Of a stretch of DNA of 64,000 nt, positions 25,172 to 33,977 are shown one piece after another. Source of the DNA: Glycomyces lechevalierae (GTDB taxonomy: Bacteria > Actinomycetota > Actinomycetes > Mycobacteriales > Micromonosporaceae). The notes beneath the pieces are model-generated. The model was given only the letters and a program-made list of their open reading frames with translations, had not been told where the DNA came from and ran no database searches. The stretch is taken from assembly GCF_027622945.1 (NCBI RefSeq), contig NZ_JAPZVQ010000007.1:124001-188000 (forward strand), given 5' to 3'. The stretch's first letter is position 1. Every line of letters begins with the position of its first letter. The position numbers and the translations under genes are program-made.

Positions 25172-26173
25172 TCAGGCGGTGGATTCCCGCCGGACGACGG
25201 TGAACGGGGCGGTGAACTCGCGAGGAGGCAACTCGGGATCGGCGATCCGCGCGACGACGAGCTCGACGGCCTTGGCCGCCTTCCACCGGTGATCGGGGCT
25301 GACCGTGGACAACGAGGGTATGTAGACCGCGGACTCGGGGACGTCGTCGAACCCGATGACGCGCATGTCGTCGGGGACGCCGACACCCCGGTCCCGCAAG
25401 CCGCGCATGACCCCCATCGCGATGGTGTCGCTGAAGACCACCACACCGTCGATGCCCAGATCCGCGTCGGCGATCCGGCGGCCGGTGGCCCGGGCGCCTT
25501 CCCACGAGAGCGAATCCACCGCGAACCGCAGCCGCGGGTCCGGCTTGATCCCGCGGTCCTCCAGCGCGGCTCGGTAGCCGTTGTAGCGACGCGTGAACAT
25601 GGTGAGGCGGTTCAGATCGCCCCCGGTGACGACCGCGATGCGCTCGCACCCCTGATCGATCAGATGCTCGGTGGCCGCGGCGGTGCCGCCCTCGTTCGGC
25701 ACCGTGACGCGGTCGAAGCGGCCCGCCAGATCCTGCTCGCCGAGCAGCACGATCGGGTTGCCGCGGTCGGGCGTCAGCGACTCGATCTCCACTGCGGACA
25801 GGATCAGTCCGTCGAACTGAAGCCTCCGGGACTGCGCGATCGCCGCGACCTCGCCGGTGGCGAGGGCACCGGTCTGCTCGATCGCGACGTGGTAGCCGTG
25901 CCGCTGCGCCTCCTCGATGACCAATGTGGCGAGCATCCCGAAGTAGGCGTTGCCGATCTGGGGGACGGCGAGCCCGATGACCCCGCTGCGTCCCGACCTG
26001 AGATGCCGCGCCGCGGCGTTGACCTGGTAGCCGGATTCACGGATCGCGGCGAGCACCCGCTCGCGAACGCTGTCGCTGACGGGGACTCGATCATTGATGA
26101 CGTTGGAGACGGTCATCGGCGACACGCCGGCGAGCCGCGCAACGTCGCTCATGGTGACCTTGCCGCGATTCAC
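25172..26173 (-). CDS. LacI-family transcriptional regulator
   Basis: The protein has 333 residues from GTG 26173, preceded by GGAGG. The DNA-binding head is KVTMSDVARLAGVSPMTVSN, followed by VINDRVPVSDSVRERVLAAI. The hinge AARHLRSGRSGVIGLAVPQIG leads into the effector domain with VVFSDTIAMGVMRGLRDRG and MRVIGFDDVPESAVYIPSLS. It converges with the RG-I cluster. Its own target is not certain; the nearby palindrome at 26301 is a candidate. It may regulate genes outside the window. Confidence 0.9.
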   Translation of the reverse strand: MNRGKVTMSDVARLAGVSPMTVSNVINDRVPVSDSVRERVLAAIRESGYQVNAAARHLRSGRSGVIGLAVPQIGNAYFGMLATLVIEEAQRHGYHVAIEQTGALATGEVAAIAQSRRLQFDGLILSAVEIESLTPDRGNPIVLLGEQDLAGRFDRVTVPNEGGTAAATEHLIDQGCERIAVVTGGDLNRLTMFTRRYNGYRAALEDRGIKPDPRLRFAVDSLSWEGARATGRRIADADLGIDGVVVFSDTIAMGVMRGLRDRGVGVPDDMRVIGFDDVPESAVYIPSLSTVSPDHRWKAAKAVELVVARIADPELPPREFTAPFTVVRRESTA

Positions 26174-26475
26174 CGAACCTCCACCGCCCGTTTCCTGCCC
26201 GAATGCACCTGGTGCGCGCCACCGCAGCGCACATGGGGTCCCATACCGCGGCGGGCGCCACCCCATCGAATCCTATCGAACACCGCTGAGCGCACCGGAA
26301 GCCATCGATTGCCACCGACCGCAAACCGGGCAGCGCGGCGAGAGCAGGAACCAATGCCCGCGAACGCACTTTCCCCGGGATCCGAACGGACGCAGTGCGG
26401 TGGCGCCGCTCCCGTGCCGGCGGGATCGCCACCAGCCGGTTGGCAGGGTTGGTACACGCCCGGACGCGGGCTGGC
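26174..26475. other. Intergenic region with candidate LacI operator at 26301-26312
   Basis: This 302-bp stretch between two LacI genes on the same strand contains GCCATCGATTGC (26301-26312), a 10-of-12 palindrome with central CG, 128 bp upstream of the downstream LacI start. No gene or strong terminator is visible. Confidence 0.35.
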
Positions 26476-27486
26476 CTATGCGGCGGCTTGGACACTGCCC
26501 TTCGGCTCAATGTGCGGCGGCACGATCAGCCGCTTCTGCACCGGGCCGTCGGGAGAAGCGATCCGCTTGGCGAGCATCTCGACCGCGGTCTGGCAGACGG
26601 CCGCCGGCTCGGACTCGACCGAGGTGAACGACAGGACGTAGAGCCGCGCGAGCTCGGCCGCGTGCAGTGAGACGACGCTCCGGTCGGCGGGCACTTCGAG
26701 TCCGAGGTCATGGAGCGCGAACGGGAGCATCGCGACGGCGGCGTCGTTGTGGATCAGCAGCGCGCGCGGGTTCTCGGGGTCCTGGAGCACCGCGCGCAGG
26801 GTCGCGCGCACCTGCTCCGGCCCCACCGGCACGGCGATCGGGACGAGCCGCAGGCCGCGCTGTTCGGCCCGCTCACGGGCCGAGCTGGCGAACCGGTTCG
26901 CATAGGTGCTGCCCGCGGCGTACAGCTCTTCGGGCCATTTGACGAACACCGCTTCGCGGTGGCCCGCGTCGGCGAGGTGGTCGACCAGCATCGCGGCCCC
27001 GGCGGCGAAATCGAGGTCGACCGCGTCGACGCCGCGGGTGTCCTGGGGCATCCCGAGCAGGACCGCCGGATAGCGCGCCTTGTTGATCGGTTCCAGTCGC
27101 GGGTCGTCGTCGACCACGTTGAGCAGGATGAACCCGTCGACCTGACGGCCGGAGATCGCCCGCCGCACCGCCTCGACGCCGTCGGGCTCGGTCAGCAGCA
27201 CGACCGAGTAGCCCTGCTCGCGCGCCGCGTCGGAGAGAGCGATGAGGTACGCCGCCAGCGCCGGGCTGAACTCGGCCTCGTGGAAGCCGACGACGACTCC
27301 CAACGCCATGGTCCGAGAGGTCGCCAGTGCCCTGGCCCCGGCGTTGACGGAGAACTGGAGCTTGGCGACCGCCGCGTCGACCTTGGCCTGCGTCTCGGGG
27401 CTGACGTACTTGCGGCCGGTCAGGACCGAGGAGACGGTGCTGCGCGAGACCCCGGCCTCGCGCGCTACATCGCCGATCGTGGCCAC
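26476..27486 (-). CDS. LacI-family regulator of the GH39-like gene
   Basis: The protein has 336 residues from GTG 27486 (GGAGGGAG upstream). The head is VATIGDVAREAGVSRSTVSS, then VLTGRKYVSPETQAKVDAAV. The hinge is ARALATSRTMALGVVVGFHE. The effector domain has ALLIHNDAAVAMLPFALHDL but lacks the common GFDD loop (SVVSLHAAELARLYV instead), so its C-lobe is somewhat divergent. A 14-of-16 match to the perfect palindrome upstream of the GH39-like gene sits 35 bp upstream of its start. This suggests autoregulation and control of that enzyme. Confidence 0.9.
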   Translation of the reverse strand: MATIGDVAREAGVSRSTVSSVLTGRKYVSPETQAKVDAAVAKLQFSVNAGARALATSRTMALGVVVGFHEAEFSPALAAYLIALSDAAREQGYSVVLLTEPDGVEAVRRAISGRQVDGFILLNVVDDDPRLEPINKARYPAVLLGMPQDTRGVDAVDLDFAAGAAMLVDHLADAGHREAVFVKWPEELYAAGSTYANRFASSARERAEQRGLRLVPIAVPVGPEQVRATLRAVLQDPENPRALLIHNDAAVAMLPFALHDLGLEVPADRSVVSLHAAELARLYVLSFTSVESEPAAVCQTAVEMLAKRIASPDGPVQKRLIVPPHIEPKGSVQAAA

Positions 27487-27520
27487 GCCGCTCCCTCCGT
27501 TCCTCGCTCGAACCCGGTCC

Positions 27521-27536
27521 AGTGTACCGGTTCGCT
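27521..27536. promoter_or_regulatory. LacI operator in front of the LacI gene (site A)
   Basis: AGTGTACCGGTTCGCT matches AGCGAACCGGTTCGCT at 14 of 16 positions, with a perfect right half. It lies 35 bp upstream of the LacI start at 27486. Confidence 0.7.
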
Positions 27537-27558
27537 GTGGAGCGTCGATCGACTGAGC

Positions 27559-27587
27559 GGCGGCCGCCGGCTCAGCCGGCGGCCGCC
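27559..27587 (-). terminator. Terminator of the GH39-like gene
   Basis: A perfect 12-bp stem, GGCGGCCGCCGG / CCGGCGGCCGCC, with the loop CTCAG lies 11 bp downstream of the GH39-like stop, ahead of the LacI gene on the same strand. Confidence 0.8.
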
Positions 27588-27598
27588 ACAAGGGAGGA

Positions 27599-30500
27599 TC
27601 AGACGGTGATGCAGAACGTGGCGTCGGCGCGGTCGCCCGCGTCCTCGATGGGATCGAGCTGCAGCTCGAAGCCCGAGTGCCGCAGGTGCTGGGCCGGGAA
27701 GTTGTACGACTGGAACGACGTGCACCACTCGTCGGCCAGTCCTTCGGTCATCTTGAACGTGGCGTCCTTGTCGAACAGGGCCGTGCCGTCGTCGGGCGCC
27801 AGCACGAGTTCGAAGTACGAGTGCCGCAGGTACTGGCCCGGGTGGTTCACCGACTCGAACGACACGTACTCGGCCGAGCCGTTGGCCAGGCCCGGCACCA
27901 TCCGAAAACGCGCGTCGTCTTCGGGGGTGGGGTTCTGTTCCAGGCGGACATTCGAGTTCGCGTGCCGCACCAGACGATCCGGGTAGTTGAGCGATTGCAG
28001 TTCGCGCCAGGCGACGTCGCCGAACAGCGGCGTGACCGCGATCCGGTCGAGGTTGGGCGCGAACTGCGAGCGCAGCGGCACGCCCGGCCAGGTGTCGGAG
28101 GCGTAGCTTGTGCCGTCGAACTGCGGTTTCTCCTCGCCGCGCACGACGATCGAGTTGGCTCCGGCTCGGAGGTCGACCGGCACCGTGAGCTCCCAGAAGT
28201 TGTTCTCGTGGAACGAGTGCGGGAAGATCACGCGGACCGGCTGGGCGCCGTTGATCGACACCAGGGCGTACCGTGCCACGGGGTCGGGGTTGTAGTGCGT
28301 GGAGGGCGACTGCTCCTCGTTGGAGTACCGGAAGGTCAGCGCGTACTTGCCGGCTTTCGACACCTCGACGTCGTTGAACGTCAGGGTGTTCCCGTTGCCG
28401 GGGTCCCCGCCGATGCCGGTGACCGCGGCCCCGCCGGAGGCGAGGGACAGGCTCGTGGCCTCGGCGCTCCCGGCGACCGTGCCGTCCTCCGCTTCGTAGA
28501 CGGCCCCGGTGGCTTCACCGGAGGGCGTCACGACGAGTCGGTCGACCTCGAGTCCTTGGGCGCCTTTGACGGTGACCTGGTTGATGCCGCCGAGCAGGAA
28601 GGCGTCGACGATGCCGCCCTGTCCGGTGGTCACGGCCTGGCCGTTGACCTCGAGCTCGACCTTGCGGTCGCCGCGCGTGGCGACGTCGAGCAGCGCGGAC
28701 GCGTCGTCCGGGGAGTAGACCCAGAACGTCGCCTCGCCGCCGGCGGGCACGGCCGCCGCGCCCGGACCGGAGCCGTGGTGCGTGCTCGCGTAGGTGGGGG
28801 CCGCGCCGCCGTCGAGTTCGGCGAACTCGGCCTCGTACACGTCGCCGGTGAAGCCCGGGTGGGGCAGCGACAGGTCGATCTTGTCGAGGATGACGTCGCC
28901 GGTGATGGCTCCGGTCCCGTCGAGGCTGCGGGTGGCCAGGGTGATGACGTGGTCCCCGGCGGTGAGTTCGACCTTGGTGTCGGTGTGGTCCCACACCACC
29001 CACTTGTAGCCCAGGCTCAAGAAGAGCTCCTGCTCGGTGGCGGCGTCGCCGTCGACCCGCAGGAACATGTTCGTCGGCCCCTGGGCCTGCACGTCGGGGT
29101 CGGTGTTGAGCGAGCTGGCGAAGACGCTCAGGTCGTAGACGCCGTCCTGGGGAACGCTGACGTTGAACTCGATCGCGTTGTTCGCGCCGGTCCGCATCCC
29201 GCCGACGTTGTACCCGCCTGAGGTGTAGAACTTCGCCAGGGCAGAGGGGGAGCCCTCAGGGCCGTTGCGCTGCAGGCCCGTGCCGGTCCAGGTGGCGTTC
29301 TCGGCCTCGTACGTCGACTCCCACGCCGTCTGCGGGACGGCCGCATCCCCGGGAGCGACGCTCGGGGTCACGATGACCTCGTAGGCGGATTCCGCATCGA
29401 GCGCCGGCAGTCCGCCGGAGCCGAAGGCGAGTTCGGCGGTGCCGCCCGTGACGGCCAGGTCGACCTCGGCCACCGTGGAGGGTTGGGCCGAGTCGCCGAG
29501 CTGGCCGCTCCAGCCGATCTCGCGCACGACCGCGTGCACGTTCTGGCCGAAGGTCCCGGACGGGACGTTGTCGAGTGCGAGCGTGTACGCCCCGCTCGCG
29601 CCGCCGAGCAGGACGCGGGCCTGCCGCTTGTCGGTGTCGAGGGCCGCCACACCCTGCAGCGTGTAGCTCACGCCCGGCCGCGGCGGCGTGACCTTGACGG
29701 TCTGTCCACCATGCATCTGGCTGTAGGCGTTGAGGAGCCACCACTGGCCGTTGGCCCGGTTGGCCTGCACGGCCGAGTCCGACAGGTTGCCGTCGATGTT
29801 CCAGTAGGCGATGTCGCCGTAGACCTTGGAGTCCTCCAGCGCGGAGATCCACTGGATCATCTGGCCGGGCACCGAGGTGTGGTAGTTGTACGCGTACTCG
29901 GTGATGTTGATCGGCAGCTCGGTGCCCTCGTGCTCGGTACCGGCGAAGTGCTCGGCCTCCCAGCCGCGGTACTTGTCGACGTTGCTGCGGATCGTGGCCG
30001 GGTTCGACAGCTCGTGCCACACCATCGCGTCCGGCACCGTTCCCGCCTGGACGGTGTGTTCCAAGAAGCCCTCGACCTGGTTGTAGAGGGTGCTGGTGTT
30101 CGGACCGCCGATGCGTGCGTCGGGCAGGACCGAGTGGATCACCTCGTAGGCGCGGTCCCAGGCCGCGAAGAAGTACTGCGGATCGGTGTGCCAGCTGATG
30201 CCGTTGTAGCTCCAGGGGCCGGTGCCGAACATGTTCCCTTCGGGCTCGTTGTACGGAAGGAAGACGATGTTGTCCTGCTGTTCCACCGGTAGGGTCGCGA
30301 CCTGCTCGACCTGGACGCGGAGCTTGTCCATGTAGTCGTCGAGCTTCTCCTCGGGGGTGTCACCGGGCCACTGGTAGGGGAAGCCGCGGTAGATGTCCGT
30401 CGTGTAGATGTAGACGTCGCCGTTCGACGCCTCCACTACCGAGCCGAGGGCTTCGAGCGCGTCCGCGCCCGGGTGCTGCGGGCCGTCCTGCGCTTTGGTC

Positions 30501-30733
30501 GCGACCGTGGTCAGATCGATGCCGTCGATGAGGTTCTCAGAAGGGAGCCCCTCGTCGTACAGGCCGTACAGTGTGCCCGACGCTCCTCCGAGGAAGTCGC
30601 CGGTGGTCTGGCCGAGATCGGCCCTGATGACACCCGCCTCCTGGCCGGCGGCGGGCACCGCCGCCAAGGGGATGATCGCGGCAACCGCCACCACACTGCA
30701 TATTCGCGCGGCACGCCGTGCTCGTACGTTCAC
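27599..30733 (-). CDS. Secreted multimodular GH39-like glycoside hydrolase with CBM35 and AbfB modules
   Basis: The protein has 1044 residues from GTG 30733 (GAGGCG upstream); a GTG 45 bp earlier is also in frame. A signal peptide ends near AAG. The catalytic part (about 30-470) looks like a clan GH-A barrel, closest by eye to GH39, with acid/base Glu163 in FLPYNEPEGN and nucleophile Glu279 in INITEYAYNYH. Three CBM35/CBM6-like sandwiches follow, beginning TYEAENATW, VYEAEFAEL and VYEAEDGTV. A C-terminal AbfB (CBM42) beta-trefoil closes the protein, with YPDRLVRHANSNVRLE, GQYLRHSYFELVL and AQHLRHSGFELQL. AbfB binds arabinofuranose side chains, so an enzyme acting on arabinan or arabinogalactan-protein is inferred. 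The exact bond is unknown. Confidence 0.8.
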   Translation of the reverse strand: MNVRARRAARICSVVAVAAIIPLAAVPAAGQEAGVIRADLGQTTGDFLGGASGTLYGLYDEGLPSENLIDGIDLTTVATKAQDGPQHPGADALEALGSVVEASNGDVYIYTTDIYRGFPYQWPGDTPEEKLDDYMDKLRVQVEQVATLPVEQQDNIVFLPYNEPEGNMFGTGPWSYNGISWHTDPQYFFAAWDRAYEVIHSVLPDARIGGPNTSTLYNQVEGFLEHTVQAGTVPDAMVWHELSNPATIRSNVDKYRGWEAEHFAGTEHEGTELPINITEYAYNYHTSVPGQMIQWISALEDSKVYGDIAYWNIDGNLSDSAVQANRANGQWWLLNAYSQMHGGQTVKVTPPRPGVSYTLQGVAALDTDKRQARVLLGGASGAYTLALDNVPSGTFGQNVHAVVREIGWSGQLGDSAQPSTVAEVDLAVTGGTAELAFGSGGLPALDAESAYEVIVTPSVAPGDAAVPQTAWESTYEAENATWTGTGLQRNGPEGSPSALAKFYTSGGYNVGGMRTGANNAIEFNVSVPQDGVYDLSVFASSLNTDPDVQAQGPTNMFLRVDGDAATEQELFLSLGYKWVVWDHTDTKVELTAGDHVITLATRSLDGTGAITGDVILDKIDLSLPHPGFTGDVYEAEFAELDGGAAPTYASTHHGSGPGAAAVPAGGEATFWVYSPDDASALLDVATRGDRKVELEVNGQAVTTGQGGIVDAFLLGGINQVTVKGAQGLEVDRLVVTPSGEATGAVYEAEDGTVAGSAEATSLSLASGGAAVTGIGGDPGNGNTLTFNDVEVSKAGKYALTFRYSNEEQSPSTHYNPDPVARYALVSINGAQPVRVIFPHSFHENNFWELTVPVDLRAGANSIVVRGEEKPQFDGTSYASDTWPGVPLRSQFAPNLDRIAVTPLFGDVAWRELQSLNYPDRLVRHANSNVRLEQNPTPEDDARFRMVPGLANGSAEYVSFESVNHPGQYLRHSYFELVLAPDDGTALFDKDATFKMTEGLADEWCTSFQSYNFPAQHLRHSGFELQLDPIEDAGDRADATFCITV

Positions 30734-30794
30734 TTTCGCCTCAATCTCATCTTTGAGAAGTCCGCCTCTCGTCGGCACTTTGGGCAGTGCCGCG

Positions 30795-30814
30795 TCAGCG
30801 AACCGGTTCGCTGA
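30795..30814. promoter_or_regulatory. Perfect 20-bp LacI operator of the GH39-like gene (site B)
   Basis: TCAGCGAACCGGTTCGCTGA is a perfect 20-bp palindrome 62 bp upstream of the chosen start codon. It is followed at 30811-30836 by CTGATCA/TGATCAG inverted arms. It is the consensus of the three-site set with 27521 and 30852. Confidence 0.85.
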
Positions 30815-30851
30815 TCAACGTACCGGCTCTGATCAGCGAAGGCAAGAGCGT

Positions 30852-30867
30852 GGCGGACCGGTTCGGA
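30852..30867. promoter_or_regulatory. Degenerate LacI operator copy (site C)
   Basis: GGCGGACCGGTTCGGA matches the AGCGAACCGGTTCGCT consensus at 12 of 16 positions, centred 55 bp from site B. Five helical turns could allow looping. Confidence 0.5.
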
Positions 30868-30991
30868 TTCGTGGCCCCGGAGACGGACGAGGCGGTTGCG
30901 AAGCGTCCAGTCTGACTCGACCGCTTCGCGACACGGCCGCGTCAACCGCTCATGCGGATATCGTGGAGAGGCCGAAGGGAAGGGGCGGGCG

Positions 30992-31819
30992 ATGGAGAAC
31001 CTCGATGCCTCCGTGCTCTTGTTCGGCTGCGGGAAGGTCGGCATCCGACTCGGCGAAGTGCTCATCGAGGCGGGGCATCGGGTGTTCGCGGTGCGACGCG
31101 ACGTCGAAGTGCTCCCTCGGTCGTTCACGGGCATCGAGCTGGATTACCGCCGACCCTTCACCGCCGAGCTCCCATCGGTCGGCTCGATGGTCGTCACCCT
31201 GACGCCCGGCGCGTCCGAGCGCGAATCGCCCGACCTCGTGAACCCGCTGCGCCGGCTCGCGGCGGCCCTGCCCGCTCGGCCGCGGCGCGTGATCTTGGTG
31301 TCCTCGACCCGCGTGTTCGACGGCGACCCGGGCCTGCGGACGCTCACGGAGGACGACATCCCCAGTCCGGCGAGTCCGCGCGCGCAGGCCCTCCTGGACA
31401 GTGAAACCGAGGCCCGCCGCCTGTTCGACGCGGTCGTCGTCCGCCCGGCGGGGATCTACGGGCCGGGCCGCGATCATCTGATCCGGCAGGTTGAGCGCGG
31501 TGTCCCGATGGACCGGAAGCGGCGCACCAACCGCATCCATGAGACCGACCTGGTGCGCGCGCTGCGCGAACTGCTGCGTGCACCGAAGCCGCCGCAGACA
31601 CTGCATGCGGTCGACAACTACCCGGCCACCCGCGGCGAGGTGGCCGACTACATCGCGCGGCGACTGCAGATCCCGGCGCCGCCGGCGCTGCCCACCGAGC
31701 CGAGCGGGCACCTCATCTCGGGTGAGCGGCTCGCATCGCTCCTTGGAACGCTGCGATACCCCGACTACCGCTCAGGCTACGACGACATCATTGCGGCTCG
31801 AGGCCCCATGCGCTGGTGA
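30992..31819 (+). CDS. NAD(P)-binding sugar-nucleotide epimerase-like protein (atypical SDR)
   Basis: The protein has 275 residues from ATG 30992 (GAAGGGG upstream). The Rossmann start SVLLFGCGKVGIRLGEVLIE binds NAD(P). Later motifs are RVILVSSTRVFDGD, VVVRPAGIYGPGRDHL and the C-terminal HAVDNYPATRGEVADYIARR. The usual YxxxK is not obvious, as in the YeeZ/GalE-like atypical SDR group. It diverges from the GH39-like gene with the operators in between, so it may be co-controlled. Substrate unknown. Confidence 0.75.
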   Translation: MENLDASVLLFGCGKVGIRLGEVLIEAGHRVFAVRRDVEVLPRSFTGIELDYRRPFTAELPSVGSMVVTLTPGASERESPDLVNPLRRLAAALPARPRRVILVSSTRVFDGDPGLRTLTEDDIPSPASPRAQALLDSETEARRLFDAVVVRPAGIYGPGRDHLIRQVERGVPMDRKRRTNRIHETDLVRALRELLRAPKPPQTLHAVDNYPATRGEVADYIARRLQIPAPPALPTEPSGHLISGERLASLLGTLRYPDYRSGYDDIIAARGPMRW

Positions 31820-31886
31820 GCGAGGGCAAGGATCGGTTCCCGAACAGGGCCGTGCCGTCGAGGCAGTCACCCGAGGGGTGCCGAAG

Positions 31887-31917
31887 CCCGCCTCGGCGAG
31901 GGACACGCCGAGGCGGG
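31887..31917. terminator. Bidirectional terminator between convergent genes
   Basis: A perfect 12-bp stem, CCCGCCTCGGCG / CGCCGAGGCGGG, with the loop AGGGACA lies between the epimerase-like stop and the convergent dehydrogenase stop. Confidence 0.85.
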
Positions 31918-31969
31918 GTGACGCGGCTCCGATCACGAAGGCGAGCCGTTCGTGTCATGTTGGCAATGG

Positions 31970-33070
31970 TCAGAGGGTGCGAGCCGCCGGGTCCCATTGG
32001 TGCGGAAGGGAATCGGGCCGGGCCACCGTGCTCTGCGGTTCGACGGCGCTTCCTGACGCCGCGGCCTCCGCGATCGCGACCATGATGTCGAGGACGTGGA
32101 AGGCGACGGCGGCGGAGGCCCGCTCGCCGGTTCCCGAGCGGATGGCGCGGGCCAGGTCGAGCACGCCGGCGCCCCTGCCGTATTCGGGTCCGACGGCGTC
32201 GATCAGGTCCGGTTCGCCGCCGTCCCGCCACAGCCGCGAGGGGCCGTCGAAGCCGTTCGGGTCGGGCAGCGCGAGCGTGCCCGAGGTCCCGGTGATCTCG
32301 AGGAGGCCGGCCCGCGACAGGTGGGACTCGAAACTGAACATGGCCACCGCGCTCGCGCCGCCGGTGAACTCCAGCAGCGCGCTGTGCGCCGTCGGCACGT
32401 TCACCGGGAACTCGGTTCCGGCGCGCGGACCCGAACCGATGACGCGCGTGGCGCGCGACCGCGACGAGGTCGCGCTGACGCGGCGCACCGGGCCGAAGAC
32501 GTGGACGAGGGCGGTCAGGTAGTACGGGCCGATGTCGAACAGCGGGCCGCCACCCGTGTCGAAGAGGAACTCCGGGCTCGGGTGCCACGACTCGGGGCCG
32601 GGGGACTGCATGATCGCCAGGGCGGTGAGCGGTTCCCCGATCCGGCCGTCCGCGATCGTTCGCAGGCCGGTCTGGATGCCGGAGCCGAGGACGGTGTCCG
32701 GGGCGCAAGCGACCCTGAGACCGCGTCGCTCCGCCTCCTCCAACAGCGGCCGGCCGCTCTCGCGGTCCATCGCGACAGGCTTCTCGCTCCACACGTGCTT
32801 GCCGGCGCGCAGGATCTCGAGGCCGACCTCCACGTGCACGGCGGGGATCGTCAGGTTCACCACGATCTCGATGTCCTCGCGCGCGAGGAGCTCGGCCACC
32901 GTTCCCGATCCCGGGACGGCGAACGCCTCCGCCTGCGCTGCGGCCCGTTCGGTGTCGAGGTCGGCCACGAATCGCACGGCGAGATCGGGGAACGTCGTGA
33001 GGTTGCGCAGGTACTCGCTGCTGATGACTCCCGCGCCGATGACGCCGACGCCGACCGGCCCGCCGTTCAC
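31970..33070 (-). CDS. Gfo/Idh/MocA-family oxidoreductase
   Basis: This cytoplasmic NAD(P)-dependent sugar dehydrogenase has 366 residues, starting at GTG 33070. The GTGA overlaps the stop of the upstream isomerase by 4 bases, so translation is coupled. The Rossmann motif is GVGVIGAGVISSEYL, the family EKP motif is HVWSEKPVAMDRESG, and the C-terminal sandwich has FDIGPYYLTALVHVFGPVR with the catalytic-type Asp/His region. Together with the TIM-barrel isomerase it probably converts an imported sugar or its oxidised form. The substrate cannot be told from sequence. Confidence 0.88.
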   Translation of the reverse strand: MNGGPVGVGVIGAGVISSEYLRNLTTFPDLAVRFVADLDTERAAAQAEAFAVPGSGTVAELLAREDIEIVVNLTIPAVHVEVGLEILRAGKHVWSEKPVAMDRESGRPLLEEAERRGLRVACAPDTVLGSGIQTGLRTIADGRIGEPLTALAIMQSPGPESWHPSPEFLFDTGGGPLFDIGPYYLTALVHVFGPVRRVSATSSRSRATRVIGSGPRAGTEFPVNVPTAHSALLEFTGGASAVAMFSFESHLSRAGLLEITGTSGTLALPDPNGFDGPSRLWRDGGEPDLIDAVGPEYGRGAGVLDLARAIRSGTGERASAAVAFHVLDIMVAIAEAAASGSAVEPQSTVARPDSLPHQWDPAARTL

Positions 33071-33801
33071 GACGCCTGCCCGGAGACGAAGCGCAGACTC
33101 TGCGCGATCCCGTCGAAGATGTCCCCGGCATAGGCGTCGAACTCGATCACCCGCACCGCGTCCGGTGCGGCCGCCAGGATCTCCTTGACCGGCATGTCCC
33201 CCGCTCCCGCGGGCTGCTGCGCGGCCGCGTCGGTGCTGCGGGGTCCGTCCTTGACGTGGATCAGCCGCACCCGGTCGCCCAGACGGGCGAGAAGCGCGGG
33301 TGCGCTGGCGCCGCCGACCTCGGCCCAGTAGGTGTCGATCTCGAGGACCACCGCGGGGTCGAGTCGTTCCGCAAACACGTCGAAGGCGTTGCGTCCGTTG
33401 ATGTCGGACTCGAATTCCCAGGTGTGGTTGTGGTAGCCGACCTCGAGGCCGAGGGGTTGTGCTTGGGCGGCGATCTGCCCGAGTCGTGCCGCGATGGCGG
33501 ACACGCCGTGCTCGGTCTCCCATCCGTGGCGGATCATCGGCTCGATGAGCGTCCGCATGCCGAGGGCTGCCGCGGCGTCGAGTGCGCGCTCGGCATCGCC
33601 CTCGGCGATCGACGCGTGGCCCGAGAGCGCGGTGAGGCCCGCGTTCGCGAGCGCGGTGCGGTACTCGTCGACTCGGTCGACGAAGCCGAAGAGTTCGACG
33701 TTCGAAAAGCCGAGCTCCGCTATACGGTCGAGCGTTCCCGGCAGATCGGCGGCGAGCGCGTCCCTCACGCTGTAGAGCTGCACCGAAAGCTCGGCGGACA
33801 T
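33067..33801 (-). CDS. Sugar phosphate isomerase/epimerase (TIM barrel, xylose-isomerase-like)
   Basis: The protein has 244 residues from ATG 33801 with AAGGAG upstream. The barrel contains the metal-binding residues of the IolE/hydroxypyruvate-isomerase superfamily: Glu in RTLIEPMIRHG, GLEVGYHNHTWEFES with its His-Asn-His, VVLEIDTYWAEVGG, RLIHVKDGP and a final Glu in VRVIEFDAYAGD. It is the first gene of a two-gene unit with the Gfo/Idh/MocA protein and has its own leader with an inverted repeat. A role in catabolism of a released monosaccharide is inferred. Confidence 0.88.
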   Translation of the reverse strand: MSAELSVQLYSVRDALAADLPGTLDRIAELGFSNVELFGFVDRVDEYRTALANAGLTALSGHASIAEGDAERALDAAAALGMRTLIEPMIRHGWETEHGVSAIAARLGQIAAQAQPLGLEVGYHNHTWEFESDINGRNAFDVFAERLDPAVVLEIDTYWAEVGGASAPALLARLGDRVRLIHVKDGPRSTDAAAQQPAGAGDMPVKEILAAAPDAVRVIEFDAYAGDIFDGIAQSLRFVSGQAS

Positions 33802-33841
33802 GTTGGTCTCCTTCTGGTCGGGGGATCGGTATCGGTCGGAG

Positions 33842-33865
33842 GCGGATCGTGATAAGACGATCCGC
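33842..33865. promoter_or_regulatory. Inverted repeat upstream of the isomerase-dehydrogenase pair
   Basis: GCGGATCGT-GATAAG-ACGATCCGC is a perfect 9-bp inverted repeat, 41 bp upstream of the isomerase start and downstream of the GH74 terminator. It could be an operator or a leader hairpin. Confidence 0.5.
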
Positions 33866-33942
33866 TGGAGTTCGCAGCTTCGGCGCGGCTCGGCCCCAGG
33901 CGGGGACCTCGGTGAAGCCTTTCGGGGTGTCACGTCGGCGAG

Positions 33943-33971
33943 GAGCCGCCCCGCGTCGCGCGGGGCGGCTC
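33943..33971 (-). terminator. Terminator of the GH74 gene
   Basis: A perfect 12-bp stem, GAGCCGCCCCGC / GCGGGGCGGCTC, with a 5-nt loop lies 6 bp after the GH74 stop on the minus strand. Confidence 0.85.
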
Positions 33972-33977
33972 TTCGCA

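Noticed and set aside
30800-30992. Extra small gene upstream of the epimerase-like gene
   Set aside because: The in-frame extension to 30896 has no ribosome site and covers the operator region. ATG 30992 is better supported.
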